Position numbers and translations under genes: made by a program. A DNA stretch of 34,717 nt from Acidobacteriota bacterium (GTDB lineage: Bacteria; Acidobacteriota; Vicinamibacteria; Vicinamibacterales; CAVVIG01). The notes below the pieces were generated by a model. It did no database searches. It worked only from the letters and a program-made list of their open reading frames with translations, and had not been told where the DNA came from. The DNA lies in contig JACPZW010000053.1 in assembly GCA_016195265.1 (NCBI GenBank), positions 1 through 34,717 of the forward strand. The letters are read 5' to 3'. This document shows, piece after piece, positions 1 to 7,477 of the stretch. Positions within the stretch are counted from its first letter, which is position 1. Every line of letters starts with the position of its first letter.

Positions 1-588
1 GACATTCACGGTCTCTCGCGCCAGGCCGGCCATGTTGGCCAGGTCGGCCTGCGTCAGACGATGAGGAATCAGCAGGCCGTCGGCATCCGCCACCGAGTGC
101 TCGGCGGCCAGATTCAACAGCGTCCGGGCCACGCGGCTGTGGGCGTCCTTTTGCAGCAGCTCCTCGACGCGCATCCGGAAGCGGCGAGTATCGCGTGCCA
201 TCAATCGGAAGAACGCGAATCCCAGCGCAGGCGATTGGCCAAGCAGGTCGAGCACGATGCCCCGGCCGACGGACCAGACCCTGGCGTCCTCGTGCGCTTC
301 TGTCGCGTGATCGCGCGGGCCGTCGTCGATGATGGCCAACTCGCCGAACACATCGCCCGGATACAGAAAGGCCAGGAGAACGTCCGGGCCTGGCGGCAGC
401 GGGGCGGTTACCTTCACGATCCCAGCTTCCAGCAAGAGCACGCGATCGCTCGCGTCTCCCGCGCTGTAGATGCGTTGACGGCGCGGAACGATGACTACCC
501 GCGCCACTCGTCGGAGCGGGAGGAGCTGCGGCTCGGCGATCGCGTCGAACAACCGGAACCGGCGTGGATCAATTCGAGCTTGACGCAC
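1..588 (-). CDS. CRP/FNR-family transcriptional regulator (C-terminus cut by window edge)
   Basis: Reading the minus strand from a GTG at 588 gives 196 codons that run off the window. The first ~120 residues form a cyclic-nucleotide-binding-type beta-barrel ending in the block 'FLYPGDVFGELAIID'. A dimerisation helix follows ('MRVEELLQKDAHSRVARTLLNLA'), then a winged-helix motif 'LTQADLANMAGLARETVNV' at the truncated end. The RETV at the start of the recognition helix matches E. coli CRP Arg180-Glu181-Thr-Val, which read TGTGA half-sites; FNR has a different set. There are no N-terminal Fe-S cysteines, so it is not a classical FNR. The GTG follows GAAGAGG, and an in-frame TGA upstream excludes a longer start. 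TGTGA-N6-TCACA palindromes elsewhere in the window are its likely targets (inference). The ligand is unknown. Confidence 0.93.
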   Translation of the reverse strand, partial: MRQARIDPRRFRLFDAIAEPQLLPLRRVARVVIVPRRQRIYSAGDASDRVLLLEAGIVKVTAPLPPGPDVLLAFLYPGDVFGELAIIDDGPRDHATEAHEDARVWSVGRGIVLDLLGQSPALGFAFFRLMARDTRRFRMRVEELLQKDAHSRVARTLLNLAAEHSVADADGLLIPHRLTQADLANMAGLARETVNV

Positions 589-634
589 GGTGTCGCGTCC
601 TCTTCAGCGAAGATCAAGTTCACTCGTCGTTAGC

Positions 635-652
635 ACGGGGTTTCAGCCCCGT
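635..652. other. Hairpin upstream of the CRP-like gene
   Basis: ACGGGG and CCCCGT form a perfect 6-bp stem around a 6-base loop. It sits about 50 bases upstream of the regulator's GTG in the 197-bp gap after the AAA+ gene. It lacks a U-run on either strand, so it is not a typical intrinsic terminator. It may be an attenuating or mRNA-processing hairpin between two co-directional genes. Confidence 0.35.
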
Positions 653-785
653 CTCGGGCCCAGCGGCGAAGTGTCCGGGTCACCGCCGCAATGACTTCTT
701 CAGTCCGAGTCATGTGTCAGCACCTTTTTCGAGTCTCGAGCCCGTTCATTACTGTTCATCACGTCAGCCTCTTCACGCGTCCGCG

Positions 786-1919
786 TCACGGCACGACGAC
801 CGTCGTCTCGGCCCGCCTGCGGTAGAAACCGAGCAGGTCGCCTTCACGTTCAACCTCGATGACGTCACCGGCCGCAATCCGGTGCGCGGCGATGAGTCGC
901 GAGAGCGGATCCACGAGCTCGGCTTCGACGGCGCGGCGGAGCGGACGGGCGCCCAGCGTGACGTCGGCTCCCCGGTCGATGATGAGGTCGCGCGCGTCCG
1001 GGGAGATCCGAATCAGGAGCGGCACGCCTGCCTGCTCGAGCGCGCGGGCGTGGAGCTCGGAGAGGAACTTCTGAAGTACTTCCTCCATGTGCCGACGGTC
1101 CAGCGGGCGATAGACGAGGATCTCGTCGAACCGGTTGAGGAACTCGAGTGGAAAAAGCGCGCGGGCGGCGTTGAGCGCGGTATGGCGCAGGTCGACCGGC
1201 CGCGGCTGGTTGACCTGGAACCCGAGGGGGCGCCGATCGAGCGACGCCGACATCTCACGACTGCCGACGTTGGACGTCATCACGACGATCGATTGGGTAA
1301 AGTCGGTCGTCGTGTTGTCGCCGAGGGTCAGGCGCCCGTCTTCGAGAATGCCGAGCATGGCGTTCCACAACACGGGATGGGCTTTTTCGATCTCGTCGAA
1401 CAGGATCACCGAGAGCGGACGCGTGTCTTGCGGCAGCGGCGCGCCGGGCTGACCGGCACCCTGGCCCACCATGCCCGTACGGGCGCGAACCGCGCGCACG
1501 TGCGGCTCGTCGACGCGCCGCTGGCTGAGCAGCGGCTCGAGCTGGTGCCCGACGTACCCGGGGGGCGCGCCGAGCAGCTTCGACAGCTCGTGGCCCTGCG
1601 CGTACTCTTCGCAATTGATCTGGGTCAGCGCGCGGCGAGAGCCGAAGATCGCCAGCGCGAGCGCGCGCGCCGTCTCGCTTTTCCCCACACCGGTCGGCCC
1701 GAGGAGGAGGAGCGTCAGCGCGGGACGGCCTGGATCGCGGAGGCCCGAGAGCACGCGGGAGAACGAACAGGTGAGTGTGTCGATCGCCGCGTCCTGCCCG
1801 ACGATCTGCCGGCGAAGCGTCTCATCGAGCGCGCGGGTCTGATTCGTGACGCACCCCACGTGCAGCCGTTCGCGCGACGGTTGGCGTGCCGCAATGTCGT
1901 GATTTCCTTTCATCGTCAC
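786..1919 (-). CDS. Single-domain ClpB/ClpC D2-type AAA+ ATPase
   Basis: This 377-aa protein corresponds only to the second (D2) AAA+ module of Clp/Hsp100 unfoldases. Visible motifs are Walker A GPTGVGKS (74-81), pore loop GYVG (121-124), Walker B ILFDEIEKA (172-180), sensor 1 TSN (215-217), the FLNRFDEI arginine-finger box (260-267) and sensor 2 GARPLRR (323-329). There is no Clp-N domain, no D1 and no ClpB middle coiled coil. The stretch between the pore loop and Walker B is longer than usual, at about 45 residues, and is Gly/Gln/Pro-rich. The start is GTG at 1919 after GGAGG; an in-frame ATG lies two codons later. It is divergent from the FHA-protease gene and upstream of the CRP-like gene on the same strand. 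The likely role is ATP-driven protein remodelling; whether it feeds a protease is unknown. Confidence 0.9.
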   Translation of the reverse strand: MTMKGNHDIAARQPSRERLHVGCVTNQTRALDETLRRQIVGQDAAIDTLTCSFSRVLSGLRDPGRPALTLLLLGPTGVGKSETARALALAIFGSRRALTQINCEEYAQGHELSKLLGAPPGYVGHQLEPLLSQRRVDEPHVRAVRARTGMVGQGAGQPGAPLPQDTRPLSVILFDEIEKAHPVLWNAMLGILEDGRLTLGDNTTTDFTQSIVVMTSNVGSREMSASLDRRPLGFQVNQPRPVDLRHTALNAARALFPLEFLNRFDEILVYRPLDRRHMEEVLQKFLSELHARALEQAGVPLLIRISPDARDLIIDRGADVTLGARPLRRAVEAELVDPLSRLIAAHRIAAGDVIEVEREGDLLGFYRRRAETTVVVP

Positions 1920-2019
1920 CGCGGGCCTCCCTTCGAGACTGGCACCAGGCGTTCGAGCTTCACCATCACCGGGTGTGTCGTCTGCGCCGGCGCCAGTGTT
2001 ACGTGAAGGTGCGTGCGGG

Positions 2020-2035
2020 TGTGACCGGCGTCACT
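2020..2035. promoter_or_regulatory. CRP-type operator between AAA+ and FHA-protease genes
   Basis: TGTGA-CCGGCG-TCACT is a CRP-type palindrome with one arm mismatch and the canonical 6-base spacer. It shares the GGCG core of the site at 5312. It lies about 100 bp upstream of the AAA+ start (minus) and about 115 bp upstream of the plus-strand promoter, so it could act on either gene. Confidence 0.5.
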
Positions 2036-2134
2036 CGCTGAACGAAGCCGGGCGCTCGCCATGCCCGGCGGCCGGAGTGGCGACTCCCCCGGTCAAGCGC
2101 CGGGATCGTCGTCACGTCCTGCCGACGAGACCTG

Positions 2135-2171
2135 CGTAACGCAGATACCCACAACGAGACATTGGGGCATG
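2135..2171 (+). promoter_or_regulatory. Leaderless promoter, copy 1 (CGTAAC-N17-GACATTG)
   Basis: CGTAAC (2135-2140) is followed after exactly 17 bases by GACATTG (2158-2164), and an ATG begins four bases later at 2169. Copies at 12423 and 14715 have the same spacing and the same distance to an ATG. The layout suits a -35/-10 pair of an alternative sigma factor with transcription starting at or beside the ATG. GACATTG is a poor match to the housekeeping -10. The assignment to an ECF factor is inference. Confidence 0.6.
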
Positions 2172-2240
2172 GCAACACCTTTGACGCGGCCGCTGGTCCC
2201 ATGCCGCCTGTCAGAGCGACTGCGGAGGGCCACCGCATGA
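2169..2240 (+). CDS. 23-aa leader peptide coupled to the FHA-protease gene
   Basis: An ATG placed four bases after the conserved promoter motif opens a 23-codon frame. The peptide begins MATPLTRPLV and is rich in Arg, Leu and Pro. Its TGA overlaps the ATG of the next gene as ATGA (2237-2240), the usual layout for translational coupling. The same promoter at 12423 and 14715 places its ATG on real genes, which supports use of this ATG. The peptide has no recognisable domain and may act only as a translated leader. The main doubt is that very short frames occur by chance. Confidence 0.45.
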   Translation: MATPLTRPLVPCRLSERLRRATA

Positions 2241-3778
2241 AAGCCAGACTGACGTTTCTCACGGGACCTCGTCGAGGGCGCCGCGTCATCATCAGGAGCG
2301 ACGCTTACACCATCGATGGTGAACGATCGATTCCTGAAGGGCCGCTCGCACGGATCGACAAACGTGCGGGGACCTATTGGTTGACCAGTGCGCTTGCGGA
2401 GGGCCGCGTGCGCGTCAACGGTACCTCGACGCAGGAATCGGCCCTTCAGGACGGTGATCTCCTCCGGCTCGCCGGTCAGAAGATTCGGTTCACCGTCGTG
2501 CCCGATCGCCACGAGGAGTGCAAACCGATGCGGCACATCCTTCGCCGCAGTTGGCAGGCCGCGGGCAGTCTCGAAACGGGGCGGGTCCGTCGCGCGCTGT
2601 TTCTCGTTCGTGACTTGTGCCATTGCACGTGGCACGATGCGCGCCCCATCGCCAGACTCGGCTCTGCCAGCACGCTCGCGCTGATGGCGGCCGCGGTCGT
2701 CGTGGCCAGCGTCAGCCTGTTTCAGGCTCGCACGGCCTCGAAGCGCGTCCTCGCGGTCAGCGCGCGGCTGGCCGCAAACGTCGTCTCGCGCGAGCGGCTT
2801 CAACAGGAGGTCGTCGGTCTCCGTCAGCGCGAAGGCGAGAAGGCCGAAACACGAGCGCGGCTCGGCCAAGTCGCTGAGAACCTGCGCGCCACCGAACATC
2901 GCCTGACCGATATCGAGCGGCAAACGTCCAGCCTGTTGACGGTGATCGAAGCCACACGTCAATCGGTGGCGTTTGTCGTCGTCGGCTACGCGATGTACGA
3001 GGCGGACAATGGCAAGCCGCTCCGGTACGTGTCGGTCGACTCGACGGGGGCGCCTCAACGGAACGGCAGCGGAACGTTTGACACGTCGGTCGACGGCGCC
3101 GGACCCGCCGTGGTGTCGTACGTCACCGGAAGCGGGTTTCTCGTCGGGCACAACCGGCTCATCACGAATCATCATGTGGCGCAACCCTGGTGGCACGACG
3201 AGTCGGCCGACGCTGCGATTCGGGGCGGGTTCGAGCCAAAGTACACGGCCGTTCGTGCGTACTTCCCGGGCGCCGATCGGCCCGTCGATCTCCGCGTGAT
3301 CGCGGTGTCCGCGAACGCCGACGTCGCCGTGCTCGAAGGCCCGATCCCCTCTGGACGCCGGCCCTTGAAACTCGCCGCCGCGTCACGCCCGGTAAGCCCA
3401 GGCGATCCCATCGTCGTCGTTGGCTATCCGACCGGCCTCAACGCCCTGCTGGCGAAGCTGGGTGAGCAAGGCGTACAGGAGCTGGCGGCAAGGGTCGACG
3501 GCAGCACCGATCCGGCCGAATTGGCCGACGCGCTGGCGCGAAAGCGCCTGATCAGTCCGCTCGTCACGATGGGACACGTCGGCGATGTCGTGGAAAACAA
3601 CATCGTGTACGACGCCGCGACGGCACACGGGAGCAGCGGCGGGCCGGTGCTGAACGCGCTGGGAGAGGTGGTCGCGCTGAACTACGCGGCGCTGGACGGC
3701 TTTGCCGGCGGTGCGTTCGGGATACCGGTCCGGTTCGTCCGGCAGGCGTTGACGTCGGACCACCATCGCTCCCGATAA
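2237..3778 (+). CDS. FHA domain - membrane helix - coiled coil - trypsin-like serine protease
   Basis: The product is 513 aa and starts at the ATG after GGAGGG; the open frame extends further upstream but without conserved sequence. Residues 1-88 form an FHA-like beta-sandwich, a phosphothreonine reader, including 'GRVRVNGT' and 'LQDGDLLRLAGQKIRF'. A basic linker leads to a membrane helix at 144-163, then a coiled coil at about 175-240. Residues 243-505 are a HtrA-like chymotrypsin-fold protease with His313 (TNHHV), Asp362 (ADVAVLE) and Ser467 (HGSSGGP). There is no PDZ domain. Topology predicts a cytoplasmic FHA sensor and an extracytoplasmic protease, so a phosphorylation signal could control envelope proteolysis (inference). 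It is preceded by the leader peptide and conserved promoter, and divergent from the AAA+ gene. Confidence 0.9.
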   Translation: MKARLTFLTGPRRGRRVIIRSDAYTIDGERSIPEGPLARIDKRAGTYWLTSALAEGRVRVNGTSTQESALQDGDLLRLAGQKIRFTVVPDRHEECKPMRHILRRSWQAAGSLETGRVRRALFLVRDLCHCTWHDARPIARLGSASTLALMAAAVVVASVSLFQARTASKRVLAVSARLAANVVSRERLQQEVVGLRQREGEKAETRARLGQVAENLRATEHRLTDIERQTSSLLTVIEATRQSVAFVVVGYAMYEADNGKPLRYVSVDSTGAPQRNGSGTFDTSVDGAGPAVVSYVTGSGFLVGHNRLITNHHVAQPWWHDESADAAIRGGFEPKYTAVRAYFPGADRPVDLRVIAVSANADVAVLEGPIPSGRRPLKLAAASRPVSPGDPIVVVGYPTGLNALLAKLGEQGVQELAARVDGSTDPAELADALARKRLISPLVTMGHVGDVVENNIVYDAATAHGSSGGPVLNALGEVVALNYAALDGFAGGAFGIPVRFVRQALTSDHHRSR

Positions 3779-3831
3779 CCAGGTCTTCGATCAGTCCCAC
3801 GACGCTCCGCCTGGACCGATGGCGTTCGCGT

Positions 3832-5190
3832 TCACGGCAACGCTGGATCCACGGCCGTGGCTGACAGTTCACGAGCCTCCAAGGCTGTTTCGGCCGTCGC
3901 ACTGGTTGTGAACAGCTTGAGCAGCACGACGTCGCGCGGAAAGAAGAGGTCCAGCGTCCAATCGCCCGCCACGCGCACCTTGCGCTCGAGGCCGGGCAGC
4001 TTGAACAGATAGATCGTGCGCCACAGCCACCAGGCGAAGAAGCCCGAGAACTTGAAGCCCCGAATCTCCGCGACCGCGGATCGCCGGCCCAGCGACGCCA
4101 GCACACCGATCGGCGTGAAGGCGAACGCCTTCTTCCGCCCGCCGCGCAGCTCGGCGTGAATGTTCCGGGCGACGATCTTCCCCTGCCTCACGGCATGTTG
4201 CGCGGTCGGCGGATGCGGCCGGCCGCTCTGCGCGTTGGGAATCTCGGCACAATCGCCGAGTGCCCAGATGCCCGGATGGTCCGGGACCTCGAGAAACTCG
4301 TTGACGATGACCTGCCCGCGCTTGTTGCGCAGGCAAGGCAGCGCCGCCAGCAACGGGCTCGGCGACGTGCCGGCGCTCCAGACCAGCGTGCGGGCGCGAA
4401 TCTTCTCGTTCGTCGTCAGCTCCACCCATCCGGCTCCCGCGGATTTGACGCCGGTCTGCAGGCGCACCTCGACGCCCTTGCGCCGGAGTCGCCGCAGCGC
4501 GTAGTCGGCGAGGTCTTCGCTGATTTCCGGCATGATGCGCGTGCCGTGGTGCACGAGGACGACTTGGACTTCGTCGGGACGGATGTTGGGGTAATACGCG
4601 CGCGCCGTGTAGGCAAAGTCCCTGAGTTCGGCGACCGTCTCGGTGCCGGCGAACCCTCCGCCGGCCACAACGAAGGTCAGCAGAACCTTCCGCATGTTGG
4701 GATCGCTCTCCATGTTGGCGTGCTCGAAGCGATCGATGATGCGATTGCGCAACACCATGGCGTCGCTCAAGCTTTTCATCGCAATGGCGTGCTGCGCCAC
4801 TCCCGGCAGACCGTGGAAGTTGGTCGTAGATCCCAGGGCGAGCACCAGGTGGTCGAACCGCAGATCGTGCTGTCCGCAGGCCAGGCAATGCCGAGTGAAG
4901 ACCCGGTGGCTATTCAGATCGATGCGCTCCACTTCGCTGTTGTGGAACTGGGCTTTGCGGAAGAAGGCCCTGATCGGGCTGATGATGTGTTTCGCCTCAA
5001 GGGAACCCGAGGCCACTTCGGGCAGCATCGGCGTGAACAAAAGAAAGTTCTCTTCGCTGATCAGGACGATTTCGACCGCGTCGTCACGGAGGAAAAGCTT
5101 TTCGAGCGTGCGAGCCGCGTAGACTCCGCCGAAGCCTCCTCCCAAGACGACAATCCTTCGGGTTTCTGCATGGTGCGTGCGACCGGTCAC
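3832..5190 (-). CDS. ndh: Type II NADH dehydrogenase (NDH-2)
   Basis: The 452-aa protein has two dinucleotide-binding folds, with GGGFGG at 17-22 for FAD and GGGFAG at 177-182 for NADH. It also has the family blocks 'FTPMLPEVASG', 'GDCAEIPN' and 'PPTAQHAVRQG'. The aromatic C-terminal stretch 'FFAWWLWRTIYLFKLPGLERK' is the usual amphipathic membrane-binding region. The enzyme passes electrons from NADH to quinone without pumping protons. The start is GTG at 5190; no strong Shine-Dalgarno is visible, and a mini-ORF ATG-TCA-TAA lies just upstream. The gene is divergent from the ECF sigma gene across a 172-bp gap with two CRP-type palindromes. Confidence 0.95.
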   Translation of the reverse strand: MTGRTHHAETRRIVVLGGGFGGVYAARTLEKLFLRDDAVEIVLISEENFLLFTPMLPEVASGSLEAKHIISPIRAFFRKAQFHNSEVERIDLNSHRVFTRHCLACGQHDLRFDHLVLALGSTTNFHGLPGVAQHAIAMKSLSDAMVLRNRIIDRFEHANMESDPNMRKVLLTFVVAGGGFAGTETVAELRDFAYTARAYYPNIRPDEVQVVLVHHGTRIMPEISEDLADYALRRLRRKGVEVRLQTGVKSAGAGWVELTTNEKIRARTLVWSAGTSPSPLLAALPCLRNKRGQVIVNEFLEVPDHPGIWALGDCAEIPNAQSGRPHPPTAQHAVRQGKIVARNIHAELRGGRKKAFAFTPIGVLASLGRRSAVAEIRGFKFSGFFAWWLWRTIYLFKLPGLERKVRVAGDWTLDLFFPRDVVLLKLFTTSATAETALEARELSATAVDPALP

Positions 5191-5241
5191 CCGGCGAGTT
5201 ATGACATGTTCGCGCGCGTTCCGCGCGGTGAACCTTGGAAT

Positions 5242-5257
5242 GTGTGAGCCGTCACAC
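5242..5257. promoter_or_regulatory. CRP/FNR-like palindrome with 4-base spacer, upstream of ndh
   Basis: GTGTGA-GCCG-TCACAC has perfect 6-base arms, but with a 4-base gap instead of the 6-base gap of CRP sites. It is about 50 bp upstream of the ndh start, close enough to block or activate it. A second inverted repeat, AGATC-N7-GATCT, lies at 5286-5302. The regulator is not identifiable from the sequence. Confidence 0.4.
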
Positions 5258-5311
5258 TGCGGGCGCCCGTTCTCCGCTCAAGAACAGATCTGAGCCTGAT
5301 CTAAGCCCGAC

Positions 5312-5327
5312 TGTGATCGGCGTCACA
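5312..5327. promoter_or_regulatory. Perfect CRP operator with class II geometry for the ECF sigma gene
   Basis: TGTGA-TCGGCG-TCACA matches the CRP consensus exactly. A plausible -10, CACAAT, is at 5349-5354, which predicts transcription from about 5361. The centre of the operator (5319.5) is then 41.5 bases upstream, the position used by class II CRP activation, where the protein replaces the -35. The sigma gene's ATG at 5363 would be almost leaderless, which fits the absence of a Shine-Dalgarno. Geometry is seen directly; activation is inferred. Confidence 0.6.
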
Positions 5328-5362
5328 CCTCCGGCGCCTCTCATCGTTCACAATGTCCATCG

Positions 5363-6016
5363 ATGACCGTCGCGCAGGCGCAAACGACAAACGGGATCGC
5401 ATCCACCGACGAGCGGGCGCTCGTGAACCGGTTGCTGGCGGGCGACGAGGCGGCGTTCACCTATGTCGTGGAGCGCTACCACGGTCCGCTCATCCGATTC
5501 GCGCTGCTGTTCGTCGCCACTCGCGCCGTCGCGGAGGAAGTCGTGCAGGATACCTGGGTGGCGGTGCTGCACGGCCTGCCGGCGTTCGAGGGGCGATCCG
5601 CGCTCAAGAGCTGGATTTTCGGTATCCTCGCGAACCGCGCCAAAACTCGCGCAGTTCGCGAGAAGCGGACGATCGCGTTTTCAGAGCTCTCGGCACCGGG
5701 GGACGAGGACGAGCCTGCCGTCGATCCGGATCGGTTCACCTCGGCCGGCGGCTGGTCGGCGCCTCCGGGCCGGTGGGAACAGGACACGCCGGAAAAGCTC
5801 CTGCTTCACCGGGAATCGCTCGCCGTCATCGAGAAGGCGATGGCGGCCCTGCCGGCGAGCCAACGGGCGGTGGTCACCCTCCGCGACGTCGAAGGGCTCG
5901 ACGCGGCCGAGGTGTGTAACGTTCTCGATGTCTCGGAGACGAATCAGCGGGTGCTTTTGCACCGGGGGCGTTCGAAGGTGCGTGCAGCCCTCGAACGCTA
6001 CATGGCAGAAAGCTGA
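5363..6016 (+). CDS. ECF-type RNA polymerase sigma factor
   Basis: The 217-aa protein has sigma-70 region 2 at about 20-95, with 'DEAAFTYVVERYHGPLIRFALLF' and the 'AEEVVQDTWVAVLHGLPAFEG' -10-recognition segment. Region 4 lies at about 160-213, with 'LPASQRAVVTLRDVEGL' and the helix-turn-helix 'DAAEVCNVLDVSETNQRVLLHRGRSKVRAAL'. Region 3 is absent, as in ECF factors; an acidic linker joins the two regions. No Shine-Dalgarno precedes the ATG. The downstream zinc-binding protein is the probable anti-sigma factor. This is a natural candidate to read CGTAAC-N17-GACATTG, but its own promoter lacks that motif, so autoregulation is not supported. Confidence 0.93.
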   Translation: MTVAQAQTTNGIASTDERALVNRLLAGDEAAFTYVVERYHGPLIRFALLFVATRAVAEEVVQDTWVAVLHGLPAFEGRSALKSWIFGILANRAKTRAVREKRTIAFSELSAPGDEDEPAVDPDRFTSAGGWSAPPGRWEQDTPEKLLLHRESLAVIEKAMAALPASQRAVVTLRDVEGLDAAEVCNVLDVSETNQRVLLHRGRSKVRAALERYMAES

Positions 6017-6020
6017 TCGT

Positions 6021-6251
6021 ATGTTGACCTGCAAAGAGCTGGCGGCGCTCGTCACCGACTATCTCGAAGGGCGCCAGTCCTTTCTGGAACGGATGCGCTT
6101 CGAGCTGCACCTGGGCATGTGCCGGCACTGTCGGGCCTACCTGCAGCAGATGCGGACCACCATCGACACGCTCGGCAACCTGCCCGAGGAATCGATTCCA
6201 CCCGAGATGAGCAAGCAGCTTCTCGACCGTTTCCGTGACTGGAAACGGTAG
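6021..6251 (+). CDS. Small zinc-finger anti-sigma factor
   Basis: The 76-aa protein has the zinc anti-sigma signature: an N-terminal Cys (MLTCKEL, Cys4), then 'LHLGMCRHC', giving His-x3-Cys-x2-Cys. It starts five bases after the sigma stop, the usual sigma/anti-sigma arrangement. There is no transmembrane segment, so it is probably cytoplasmic and would release sigma on thiol oxidation or metal loss, as RsrA and ChrR types do. The partner is inferred from position. Confidence 0.85.
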   Translation: MLTCKELAALVTDYLEGRQSFLERMRFELHLGMCRHCRAYLQQMRTTIDTLGNLPEESIPPEMSKQLLDRFRDWKR

Positions 6252-6265
6252 CGGCCGGCGTCCCC

Positions 6266-7144
6266 GTGCACCTCACGCCGGCGATTGCGATGTTCGCCTT
6301 GATCGGTATCTTCCGCCTGTTCGGCCATTTCACCGATCCGCGAGCCGGCGATCGGGACATCCATCGGATCATCGGCGAACCCGCCCGCTTCAACTCCCTC
6401 GCCGGAGACGAGTCGCGCAGAGTCGTCACCTGGAACATCGAGTACGGAGCACGCTTCGATCGCGTGGTCGACGAAATCCGTCGACTCGATGCCGACCTCT
6501 ACCTCCTGCAGGAAGTCGACGTCTTCTGCCGCCGCAGCGGCAACCGCAACGTCGCGAAAGATCTCGCCGACGCAATCGGGGCCAACTGGGTGTTCGCCGG
6601 CGAATTCCAGGAAATCGGCGAGTCGACAGGTCGCGTGCCGGCCCTGACGGGCCAGGCGATCCTGAGCAAGCATCCGATCACGGAAGCCGAAGCCGTTCCG
6701 TTCGCGGCCCAGGCGTGGGCGCGCTGGCACCTCAATCCGGTCCAGCCGCGCCGCGGCGGCCGCCTCGTCCTCCAGGCTCGGACGGGCGGGCTCCGCGTCT
6801 ACAACGCGCACCTCGAGAGCGGCTCGAATAACGCCGTGCGGCGCAGGCAATTGGACGACCTCCTCGCCGTTGACGTCCGCGATCGTCCGGCCGCCTCGCT
6901 GCTGGCGGGCGATTTCAACAACGGGCCCATCGCGCGCTCGCCGCTCTTCGCGGCGATCACGAGCGCGAGCTTTGTCAACGCGTTAGATGCGAATGCCAGC
7001 AACCAGACGACGTGCGTGCACCGCCAGTATCCCATCGACTGGATCTTCGTCAGGCATCTGCAGGCCGCGGCCGGCCGGGTCATCCGCGTCGACGGCCCCT
7101 CCGACCACTACCCCGTCACCGCGACGCTTCGTCTGGAGAAGTAG
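6266..7144 (+). CDS. Endonuclease/exonuclease/phosphatase-family hydrolase, membrane-anchored
   Basis: The 292-aa protein has EEP-fold metal and catalytic motifs in order: WNIEY (56-60), LQEVD with Glu83, NAHLES with His182, AGDFNN with Asp216 and Asn218, and SDHYP with Asp280-His281. A hydrophobic N-terminus ('AIAMFALIGIFRLFGHF') suggests a membrane anchor or uncleaved signal. The family cleaves phosphodiester or phosphoester bonds in nucleic acids, inositol phosphates or sphingomyelin; the substrate cannot be told here. The start is GTG at 6266 with a weak ribosome site; ATG at 6290 is the alternative. It is 14 bp after the anti-sigma gene, probably in the same operon. Confidence 0.85.
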   Translation: MHLTPAIAMFALIGIFRLFGHFTDPRAGDRDIHRIIGEPARFNSLAGDESRRVVTWNIEYGARFDRVVDEIRRLDADLYLLQEVDVFCRRSGNRNVAKDLADAIGANWVFAGEFQEIGESTGRVPALTGQAILSKHPITEAEAVPFAAQAWARWHLNPVQPRRGGRLVLQARTGGLRVYNAHLESGSNNAVRRRQLDDLLAVDVRDRPAASLLAGDFNNGPIARSPLFAAITSASFVNALDANASNQTTCVHRQYPIDWIFVRHLQAAAGRVIRVDGPSDHYPVTATLRLEK

Positions 7145-7188
7145 CTCGGGGCGGGCGGTCCGCGGCGTAGGGCCACCGGACCTTCGTC

Positions 7189-7470
7189 TCATTCCAGCGC
7201 CTTGAGCTGATGATCGAGGATGCTCGCGCCGAACCCGCACGCCGCGAGCGCCTCGACGAGCTCCAGCGGGTCCACGGTTCCGTTGGCGAACACCCAGACG
7301 CGAGCCGTCTCGCGATCGGCGGCCGCCATCTCGACGCCGGCGACTCTGGTCAATGCCCAGTCCAATGCGTCCGGGTGGTCGCGCTGACGAAGGTGTCCGA
7401 CTGCCAGCGTGATGAGCTGAATGCGCGCCGGTCGGGGGGAAGCGACGCTCAGCGAGCCAGTGTGTTTCAT
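7189..7470 (-). CDS. HMA-like small protein lacking the CxxC metal site
   Basis: The 93-aa protein has the beta-alpha-beta pattern of heavy-metal-associated domains: 'ALTRVAGVEMAAADRETARVWVFANGTVDPLELVEALAACGFGASIL' is typical of the second half. The loop that normally holds GMxCxxC reads 'AVGHLRQRDH', with no cysteine but two histidines. It may therefore have lost metal binding or bind differently. The ATG is seven bases after the patatin stop, so the two genes are probably co-transcribed. The domain assignment comes from the pattern and is moderate. Confidence 0.65.
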   Translation of the reverse strand: MKHTGSLSVASPRPARIQLITLAVGHLRQRDHPDALDWALTRVAGVEMAAADRETARVWVFANGTVDPLELVEALAACGFGASILDHQLKALE

Positions 7471-7477
7471 TCGGAAC

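Noticed and set aside
630..713. 27-codon minus-strand frame (MTRTEEV...) between the AAA+ and CRP-like genes
   Set aside because: Weak ribosome site and no family pattern; its 3' end coincides with the ACGGGG hairpin. It is too short to support alone.
1890..1902. GACATTGCGGCA on the minus strand within the AAA+ gene resembles the leaderless promoter core
   Set aside because: No CGTAAC 17 bases upstream and no ATG at the expected place; it encodes 'HDIAA' of the protein.
1976..2002. Minus-strand CGTAAC with GACACA 18 bases downstream, upstream of the AAA+ gene
   Set aside because: Spacing differs by one base, -10 match is partial and no ATG follows closely; not distinguishable from chance in GC-rich DNA.
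564..2006. Long plus-strand open frame (480 codons) opposite the AAA+ gene
   Set aside because: Antisense shadow of a high-GC gene; no family pattern, while the minus strand carries all AAA+ motifs.
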